This document shows, piece by piece, positions 6,359 through 11,539 of a stretch of DNA of 11,539 bases. Both the position numbers and the translations under genes were made by a program. Below the pieces are notes generated by a model. It ran no database searches, was not told the origin of the DNA, and worked only from the letters and a program-made list of their open reading frames with translations. Position 1 is the first letter of the stretch. Each line of letters begins with the position of its first letter. The stretch is from an uncultured Methylophilus sp. (GTDB lineage: Bacteria; Pseudomonadota; Gammaproteobacteria; Burkholderiales; Methylophilaceae), in NCBI GenBank assembly GCA_936943315.1, contig CAKZJM010000374.1, forward strand, positions 1 through 11,539, written 5' to 3'.

Positions 6359-7486
6359 TTAGCGTGATTTTAAACGATAAAGGCTGGTTGTTTCTTTAGA
6401 CCTGGCTGCAAATAAAGGGTCTTGCGCATCACGTGCCTTGCTATGATCAGGTTGCGTGTCTAGTTTTTGCACAATGTCGAGGCCAGCCTCCGCAATCCAT
6501 CCGGCCAGTTCTCCAGGCTTGCGCAGACCAATCTGCTCAGCCAGGTCAGACATCACCAGCCAGGCTTCGCCATCGGTATTTAAATGCGCTTTCACACCAC
6601 TTAAATAGGCTTTCAGCATGCGGCTGTCGGGGTCATACACCGCATGTTCAATCGGCGCATTGGCTTTGGCAGGCAGCCACGGCGGGTTACACACAATCAG
6701 GTCAGCCAGCCCCGGCGGAAACAAATCTGCTGGTATGACCTGAATATTCGTTTGCATATTCAAGCGTTTGACATTTTCGGCGGCACACGCCAGGGCACGC
6801 GGCTGGTTATCAGTCGCCACCACCTGCTTGACCCCACGCGCCACCAATATGGCCGCAATCACGCCAGTGCCCGTGCCAATATCCCAAGCAATGTTTGGAT
6901 GGTTGAGCGGGGCCTGGTCTATCAACGCAAGATATTCCCCACGCACAGGCGAATAGACACCATAATGGGCGTGAATATTGGCATTTAGCGCTGCGATAGC
7001 AACGCCTTTTTTACGCCATTCATGCGCCCCCACCATGCCCAATAACTCCCTGAGTGACAACACCAGTCTGGCAGGTAATTTATCGGTTTTTTCATCGACA
7101 ATCAGCGCCCCTTGTACGGCCGCTTTGACATCAGGCGCGCGAGGTAACTCACATTGTCCATACTTGAGTTCAACCAGAATTTTATTGGTGATATTGGCAC
7201 GGCCAATCTGGCGGGCGCGATGTTGGTGAAACGCCTCTAGCATGGTCGCTGCGGGCTTGATCGGTTTGCGGTCTACCCGGCGCGTGATGGCTTGCAACAA
7301 TTGCTTGGCGTTTTGAAAATCTCCGCGGTAAAGCAAAGCGGTCCCTTCACAGGCCAGACGATAAGCGTCATCGGCTTTGGTGGTGTCATCCGCAATTACC
7401 ACAGCCTTGGGCGGCGGATTACCCGCCTCCGATTGCCATTCAGCGGTTTGGGTTTGTTTCTTTTCGTACCAGTTAATATGGTTCAA
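6359..7486 (-). CDS. Class I SAM-dependent methyltransferase with NPPW motif
   Basis: This methyltransferase has a Rossmann-type SAM-binding domain in its C-terminal half. Counting from the TTG start, motif I DIGTGTG is near residues 202-208, the acidic end of strand 2 (ATDNQ) is near 224-228, and the catalytic NPPW is at 267-270. NPPW/NPPY enzymes methylate planar nitrogens such as glutamine in release factors or ribosomal protein L3 (PrmC/PrmB), or adenine/guanine in RNA and DNA; the substrate here is unknown. The N-terminal ~180 residues, including ADDTTKADDAYRLACEGTALLYRGDFQNA, do not match a domain I recognise. The longest frame begins at an ATG at 7531, but codons there overlap a strong terminator hairpin. 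The TTG at 7486 has GGA 6-7 bases upstream and begins NHINWYEKK, giving 375 residues. It precedes nagZ by 20 bases. Confidence 0.8.
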   Translation of the reverse strand: MNHINWYEKKQTQTAEWQSEAGNPPPKAVVIADDTTKADDAYRLACEGTALLYRGDFQNAKQLLQAITRRVDRKPIKPAATMLEAFHQHRARQIGRANITNKILVELKYGQCELPRAPDVKAAVQGALIVDEKTDKLPARLVLSLRELLGMVGAHEWRKKGVAIAALNANIHAHYGVYSPVRGEYLALIDQAPLNHPNIAWDIGTGTGVIAAILVARGVKQVVATDNQPRALACAAENVKRLNMQTNIQVIPADLFPPGLADLIVCNPPWLPAKANAPIEHAVYDPDSRMLKAYLSGVKAHLNTDGEAWLVMSDLAEQIGLRKPGELAGWIAEAGLDIVQKLDTQPDHSKARDAQDPLFAARSKETTSLYRLKSR

Positions 7487-7499
7487 TGGGTTTCCGATA

Positions 7500-7561
7500 A
7501 TAAAAAAGAGAGGCACTTTTACGTGATGCATGCGTTATACAGTGCAAGCGCAAAAGTGCCT
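7500..7561 (-). terminator. Long-loop terminator after the flotillin-like gene
   Basis: AGGCACTTTT (7511-7520) and AAAAGTGCCT (7552-7561) form a perfect 10-bp stem. The 31-base loop can pair further inside (CG/CG at 7522-7523 with 7549-7550, then TGCA with TGCA). On the minus strand the stem is followed by CTC and TTTTTTATTA, a good termination tract. It lies 24 bases after the flotillin-like stop codon and covers the ATG at 7531. A TATAAC in the loop could be a -10 element for the methyltransferase, but no convincing -35 is present. Partial termination, separating flotillin from the downstream genes, is likely. Confidence 0.75.
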
Positions 7562-7584
7562 AGCAATGATTCAATGATGAACGA

Positions 7585-9027
7585 TTAGTCCACTTTATTT
7601 GAATCTTTTTGTTCGCTGCCAGCTACTTTATTGAGCACACTTTTACCAATGTCGGTTTGTGCCAGCGCTTCCAGCATGGAGCCCATTTGCGTGCCGCCAT
7701 TGGCACTAAATAGATCTGTGACTTTATTGATGCCGTTACTCACGGTGCCTCCAGCATTGGCAATGATTTTAACGTCCGCTTTTTCAAGCGCCTTGGCCTG
7801 CTCCTTACCAACTTCGCCCATCACTTTGACTTGCTCCAGCGAAATCAGATACTTCTGGTAGCTTTCGTTTTCTCCGATCTTTTCGGCCAGCGTAATTTCA
7901 GCCTGCACTGAGGCCAACTGCATTGCTTTAGCCGCTTCAGCCCGGGCACGGCCCTCAGCCTCGATACCTTTGGATTCCAGAACTTTCGCTTCTTTGAGGC
8001 CTTCTGCAATCGCCATGGTGGATTGTTTCTCACCCTCAGCTTTCACCATTACAGATTGCTTTTCAGCCTCAGAGTTGATCAGTGCGGTGGCTTTTTCAGC
8101 TTCGGCATTGATAATCGCCGTTTCTTTTTGCTGATTGGCATTCACGATTTGCACTTCTTTGTTGATTTCAGCTTGTTTCACTTGCGCAACCTGCTCAACC
8201 GCCATGGTTTTTTCTTTAGTGATACGCTCTTGCTCTTTAATGCTTTGCACTGACTGCTCTTTGGCTATGCCAACTTCACGGTCCTTTTCAGCGGTGCGTA
8301 AGCCGACTTGTTGTTGACTCACTTGTCTTTGCAACTCGATATCACGGCTGGCATCAATCTCGGCCATTTCCGCCTTACGTTTATTGGCAGCCACCTCAAT
8401 ACGCGACTGCATTTCAATCTCTGATTTTTTCTTCTCCATGATATTTTTAATCACATTGGAGCCTTGTGAGTCACGAATGTCCATCAACTCCACCGACTTC
8501 ACGGTGACGACACCCCATGACTTAAGATTATCATCCACTTGCCGGGTAAACTCCTCGCCAAACTTGGCACGGTCCTGCATGATAGTTTCAATGTCATTCA
8601 TGGCAAGAATTGAGCGTATACATCCTTGCAATATAGCGTTCATCTGCTTGCGCATTTCATCAAAGGTAGCCACCCGCTTGGCAGCCACGTTGCTGTCTTC
8701 AATCCTGAAAAAGGCTTTTACATCAATCACAAAAGGTAAACGTCCCTGATCATAAGCCTCATAATCGAGCAACTCTTCAGTGAAGACTGATACTGGATAG
8801 CGCGATACCGATACACCCAATATTGGGATCCAGATTGGAAACTGATAATACGTATTGCCATATTCCAGCCCTGTGCCATAAGAACGGCTTTGTTTAGCGG
8901 CCTGCACGATATGTACTTCATTGGTTGAAACCACTCTTCGTAGCAAAATCACCCATAACACCAACCACACAACAACAACTGCGGCAACCACTGACAAAAT
9001 CATCGTGAATGAAAAACTGGACTCCAT
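7585..9027 (-). CDS. Flotillin-like SPFH/band-7 membrane protein
   Basis: This 480-residue protein is of the flotillin (FloT/YqiK) type and organises membrane microdomains as oligomers. One N-terminal membrane helix spans residues 8-29, followed by basic Arg30-Arg31. The SPFH domain spans about 30-190, with a band-7 type segment QGCIRSILAMNDIETIMQDR near 134-153. A long coiled coil runs from about 195 to 420, rich in Glu-Ala and Lys. Within it, residues 304-358 form five consecutive 11-residue repeats (INAEAEK, INSEAEK, VKAEGEK, IAEGLKE, then a degenerate copy), a hendecad pattern. The tail of about 60 residues is Gly/Ser-rich and probably mediates oligomer contacts. The start ATG has GGGAG about 9 bases upstream. 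No NfeD partner gene is adjacent, although bacterial flotillins are often paired with one. Membrane topology with the coiled coil in the cytoplasm is inferred. Confidence 0.9.
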   Translation of the reverse strand: MESSFSFTMILSVVAAVVVVWLVLWVILLRRVVSTNEVHIVQAAKQSRSYGTGLEYGNTYYQFPIWIPILGVSVSRYPVSVFTEELLDYEAYDQGRLPFVIDVKAFFRIEDSNVAAKRVATFDEMRKQMNAILQGCIRSILAMNDIETIMQDRAKFGEEFTRQVDDNLKSWGVVTVKSVELMDIRDSQGSNVIKNIMEKKKSEIEMQSRIEVAANKRKAEMAEIDASRDIELQRQVSQQQVGLRTAEKDREVGIAKEQSVQSIKEQERITKEKTMAVEQVAQVKQAEINKEVQIVNANQQKETAIINAEAEKATALINSEAEKQSVMVKAEGEKQSTMAIAEGLKEAKVLESKGIEAEGRARAEAAKAMQLASVQAEITLAEKIGENESYQKYLISLEQVKVMGEVGKEQAKALEKADVKIIANAGGTVSNGINKVTDLFSANGGTQMGSMLEALAQTDIGKSVLNKVAGSEQKDSNKVD

Positions 9028-9131
9028 GAATGTTTACTCCCTTTTTAATTGTTAGTTTTAAACAACTTAGTTTTCGTTGATCCTATGGTTATTTGTCTCT
9101 TTAACCAGTGCTGCTAAGACACAGCATTATC
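9028..9131. other. Gap between the YhhQ-like and flotillin-like genes
   Basis: On the minus strand this gap follows the transporter stop and leads to the flotillin-like start. A small hairpin (TGCTG 9109-9113 with CAGCA 9122-9126) lies just past the stop but lacks a T-tract, so a rho-independent terminator is not supported. AT-rich DNA near 9028-9075 would suit a promoter, but I could not find a convincing -35/-10 pair. Confidence 0.35.
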
Positions 9132-9830
9132 CTAACCTTTTATGATAAATGGATTAAAGTCGGTATGGCTATCATAGTAATCCTCATGCTCAGCCCGCTT
9201 GAGAAACGCAACGATTTTGTAGGTGATGGGCGTGAACGCGACTTCTACCAGCACTTTGGCGGTAAATTGCGCCAGCACGATTTGCGGCATCATGGCATCG
9301 GGGAATTCGCCTGAGCCATAAAAAGCCAGCGGGAAAAATATCACGGTATCCACGGCTTCACCAAAAATGGTAGAGCCGATGGTGCGGCTCCATAACCAGC
9401 GGCCTTGCGTCAATATTTTCATTTTAGCGAGCACGAATGAGTTGACAAACTCCCCTGCCGCAAACGAAACCAGCGAGGCAATGGCGATACGCGCTGTGGA
9501 GCCGAACACAGACTGGTAAGCAGCCTGGTCATGCCAATCCGGCGCGGGCGGCAAGGCAACGATGACCCAGGACATGAAGCTGGCAAACGCCAGGCAGATA
9601 AATCCCACCCAGATCACCCGTCGCGAGGCAGCATAGCCATAGACCTCGGTGAGAATGTCGCCAAAAATAAAGCTGATAGGGAAAAACATGATGCCGGCAC
9701 CAAAGGTGAGCGCACCCAGCAACGGGGCCTGGATTTCAGTAATTTTGCCGGGGCCGATGAGGTTGGAGCAGACCAGTACGACTGCAAAAGCTGCCATGAT
9801 CAGGTCATAGTAACGGTATTGTTTTTTCAT
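9132..9830 (-). CDS. yhhQ: Queuosine precursor transporter, VUT family (YhhQ-like)
   Basis: This inner-membrane transporter belongs to the VUT/COG1738 family. The E. coli member YhhQ imports 7-cyano- and 7-aminomethyl-7-deazaguanine for queuosine tRNA modification. From the ATG at 9830 it has 232 residues with about six hydrophobic segments. The family signature FIFGDILTEVYGYAASRRVIW is intact near residues 54-74, and so is GEAVDTVIFFPLAFYGSG. The frame could open further upstream (9881), but that extension is hydrophilic and overlaps dppC by 35 bases. The MKKQYRYYDL start is typical and lies 16 bases after the dppC stop. The Shine-Dalgarno sequence is weak (GTGAG at 4 bases). It probably shares a transcript with the two permease genes. 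Whether this cell uses it to salvage preQ0/preQ1 is not shown here, since no que genes are visible. Confidence 0.88.
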   Translation of the reverse strand: MKKQYRYYDLIMAAFAVVLVCSNLIGPGKITEIQAPLLGALTFGAGIMFFPISFIFGDILTEVYGYAASRRVIWVGFICLAFASFMSWVIVALPPAPDWHDQAAYQSVFGSTARIAIASLVSFAAGEFVNSFVLAKMKILTQGRWLWSRTIGSTIFGEAVDTVIFFPLAFYGSGEFPDAMMPQIVLAQFTAKVLVEVAFTPITYKIVAFLKRAEHEDYYDSHTDFNPFIIKG

Positions 9831-9846
9831 GCGCTCACTTTCCCGC

Positions 9847-10641
9847 TCATCTGCTCTCGCTCCGTACGTCCAGCTTGTCACGCAGCACGTCTCCGCCCAG
9901 GTTAATGGCCAGTATCAGGCTCATCATGCATAACCCAACTGTGAGCACATAATGCGGCGCCACCAGCATAAAACGTACAGCATCACGCAACATGGCGCCC
10001 CAAGAGGCATGCGGCGCCTGTATGCCCAGGCCTAAAAATGACAGTGAAGCCTCGGCAATCATCACACTGGCCATGCTGTATGCCGCTTCTACCAGCAAAA
10101 TTGAAATCAGCAAGGGCAACATATGCAATAGCATCACGCGCAACGCACTGGCGCCCAAAGACTCAGCCGCCAGCACATGCAGGCGCTGCCGCAAGGCCAG
10201 GGCTTGCCCGCGGGACAACCTGGCGTAGGTGACCCAGCCCGTCAGGCATAAAGCCAGGATCAGGTTGTTAATGCCCGCCCCGAGCACGGCAGCAAACGCA
10301 ATGGCGAGCAACATGCCAGGAAACGCCAGGAACACATTGGTGAGCTGCATCAGCAGATGATCCATCCTGCCGCCGTGATACCCGGCGACCAGGCCTATAC
10401 TGAGGCCGATGATCAGCGTGACTACCGTGACTATCACGGTGACCATCAAAGAAACTTGTACGCCATGAATGACCCGTGCCAGGATGTCGCGCCCCAAATC
10501 ATCGGTGCCCAGCCAATGCTGGGCACTCGGCCATTGCAGAATGGCATTGAGGTCAATCCGGTTAGGGTCCCACCCGGCCAGGTGGCCAATAACCACGGCG
10601 CATAACCAGAAACTTAAGGTGAGCAGCGAAAAGGCTTTCAT
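9847..10641 (-). CDS. dppC: Peptide-type ABC transporter permease, DppC-like
   Basis: This is the second permease subunit of a dipeptide/oligopeptide/nickel-type ABC importer (OppC/DppC family) in the inner membrane. From the ATG at 10641 it has 264 residues, a little short for the family because its cytoplasmic N-terminus is minimal. An N-terminal helix is followed by the periplasmic block HWLGTDDLGRDILARVIHGVQVSL, diagnostic of DppC proteins. The EAA loop is AAESLGASALRVMLLHMLP, which contacts the ATPase. SFLGLGIQAPHASWGAML near the end is another family hallmark. The start overlaps the dppB-like stop as ATGA, indicating translational coupling. The longest frame, starting at 10692, would overlap dppB far more and is rejected. 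The periplasmic binding protein and ATPases are not in the window, so the substrate is unknown. Confidence 0.92.
   Translation of the reverse strand: MKAFSLLTLSFWLCAVVIGHLAGWDPNRIDLNAILQWPSAQHWLGTDDLGRDILARVIHGVQVSLMVTVIVTVVTLIIGLSIGLVAGYHGGRMDHLLMQLTNVFLAFPGMLLAIAFAAVLGAGINNLILALCLTGWVTYARLSRGQALALRQRLHVLAAESLGASALRVMLLHMLPLLISILLVEAAYSMASVMIAEASLSFLGLGIQAPHASWGAMLRDAVRFMLVAPHYVLTVGLCMMSLILAINLGGDVLRDKLDVRSESR
10638..10641 (-). other. ATGA stop/start overlap coupling dppB and dppC
   Basis: The TGA of the dppB-like gene (10640-10638) and the ATG of the dppC-like gene (10641-10639) share two bases. Such overlaps allow terminating ribosomes to restart and keep the two permease subunits in balance. 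The overlap also decides the dppC start. Confidence 0.85.
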
Positions 10642-11539
10642 CGACTGCCTCGCGTCCGGGGGTCCAGCCAGCGGTACACCAGGTCTGTGCATTGATTAAT
10701 CAGCACATAGCTCCCTGCCACCACCAGCACACACGCTTGAGTGACCGGGTAATCGCGTTTTTCTATGCTATCCACCAGCAAGCGTCCAATGCCATTCCAG
10801 CTGAAAATTGTTTCAGTAATCACTGCCCCGGCCAGCAAGCTCCCCATCTGCAAGCCGACTATGGTCACCAGCGGCAACAAGGCGGCACGCAAAGCGTGCT
10901 TGAGCAGCACCTGCCGCTCACTCAACCCCTTGGCGCGGGCCGTGCGGATATAGTCTTCATTCATGACTTCCAGCAGGCTGGTTCGTGTCATGCGCGTGAG
11001 AATCGCGCTCAGGCCCAGGCCGAGTGTCATGGCAGGCAAAATGATGGATGCCGGGCTCGCCATGCCGCTCACGGGTAACCAGCCTAACCAGACGGCAAAA
11101 ATAAGCATGAGCACCGGCCCTAACCAGAACGCAGGCATGGCCGCCAGGCGAATGCTGAACAGGGTAATGGTCACGTCTTGCCAACGCCCAGCCTTGAGCG
11201 CCGACCAGATGCCTAATGGAATGCCTATCGTCATGCCGATAGCAAGGGCGGTCAGGGCCAGCAGCAAGGTGGCAGGATAAGCCTGCCAAAGCAATTGTGA
11301 GATCGGGGCCTGGCTATGAATAGATGCGCCAAAATCACCTTGCAGCACATTGAGCACATAGTGCGTGAATTGCGTCAGCAGGGGTTGGTCCAGCCCCAAT
11401 TGCATTTTGAGCGCAGTGCGGTCTGCCGGGCTGGCAGACTCTCCCAGCATGACATCGACCGGATCGCCCGGCACGAGGTGTAATAAGGCAAACGTGAGGC
11501 AAAGCACGCCAAAAATAACCGGCAGCAATGTGGCAAGGC
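10638..11539 (-). CDS. dppB: Peptide-type ABC transporter permease, DppB-like (5' end cut off)
   Basis: This is the first permease subunit of the same importer; 299 residues are visible. The frame stays open to the right edge of the window and the visible start reads LATLLPVIFGVLCLTF. DppB proteins usually begin a dozen or so residues earlier with a basic segment, so the true start lies outside. Internal TTG or ATG codons near 11528 should not be used. Visible hallmarks are LLHLVPGDPVDVMLGE after the first helix, GDFGASI, the EAA loop DYIRTARAKGLSERQVLLKHALR, and AGAVITETIFSWNGIGRLL near the C-terminus. It ends in TGA overlapping the dppC ATG. The family also transports oligopeptides, nickel and glutathione, so peptide specificity is an assumption. 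Confidence 0.93.
   Translation of the reverse strand, partial: LATLLPVIFGVLCLTFALLHLVPGDPVDVMLGESASPADRTALKMQLGLDQPLLTQFTHYVLNVLQGDFGASIHSQAPISQLLWQAYPATLLLALTALAIGMTIGIPLGIWSALKAGRWQDVTITLFSIRLAAMPAFWLGPVLMLIFAVWLGWLPVSGMASPASIILPAMTLGLGLSAILTRMTRTSLLEVMNEDYIRTARAKGLSERQVLLKHALRAALLPLVTIVGLQMGSLLAGAVITETIFSWNGIGRLLVDSIEKRDYPVTQACVLVVAGSYVLINQCTDLVYRWLDPRTRGSR

Noticed and set aside
9109..9126. Small hairpin after the YhhQ-like gene as a terminator
   Set aside because: The stem is 5 bp and no T-tract follows on the minus strand.
9831..9881. Longer start for the YhhQ-like transporter
   Set aside because: The extension is hydrophilic, overlaps dppC, and is not expected in the family; the ATG at 9830 sits properly just after dppC.
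10642..10692. Longer start for the DppC-like permease
   Set aside because: It would lie inside the end of dppB, whereas the ATGA overlap at 10638-10641 gives a normal coupled start.

Overview
The window looks like a chromosomal segment of a Gram-negative proteobacterium, most likely a betaproteobacterium. A methylotroph of the Methylophilaceae type is my impression from the overall look of the proteins, not something proven here. The Gram-negative reading rests on a TonB-dependent outer-membrane receptor, an LpxO-type lipid A hydroxylase and NagZ of peptidoglycan recycling. Every gene I can support lies on the minus strand, so transcription runs from high to low coordinates throughout. Base composition looks AT-richer in the first ~3.5 kb and more GC-rich toward the right end (by eye, not computed).

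In transcription order from the right edge: a dipeptide/oligopeptide-type ABC permease pair, dppB-like (cut by the window edge) and dppC-like, joined by a 4-base ATGA overlap. A queuosine-precursor (VUT/YhhQ) transporter follows 16 bases later. After a 104-base gap comes a flotillin-like SPFH protein, which ends at a strong hairpin terminator. Next is a probable three-gene unit: an NPPW-motif SAM methyltransferase, nagZ, and an LpxO-like hydroxylase. A Bax-inhibitor-1 family membrane protein follows with its own candidate sigma70 promoter and a clear terminator. Then comes a TonB-dependent receptor, and last a small secreted protein of unknown family.

The most interesting signals are regulatory. 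The small secreted protein is preceded by a near-consensus sigma54 (-24/-12) promoter, with a cluster of AACCA/TGGTT half-sites about 100-150 bases upstream, where an enhancer-binding activator would sit. The TonB receptor's Shine-Dalgarno sequence lies inside a perfect 20-base palindrome next to the ATG, so the mRNA can fold to hide its own ribosome binding site. The flotillin terminator lies across the first codons of the longest methyltransferase frame, which argues for a downstream TTG start. I found no CRISPR array, insertion sequence, tRNA or rRNA, and no clear new multi-gene system.
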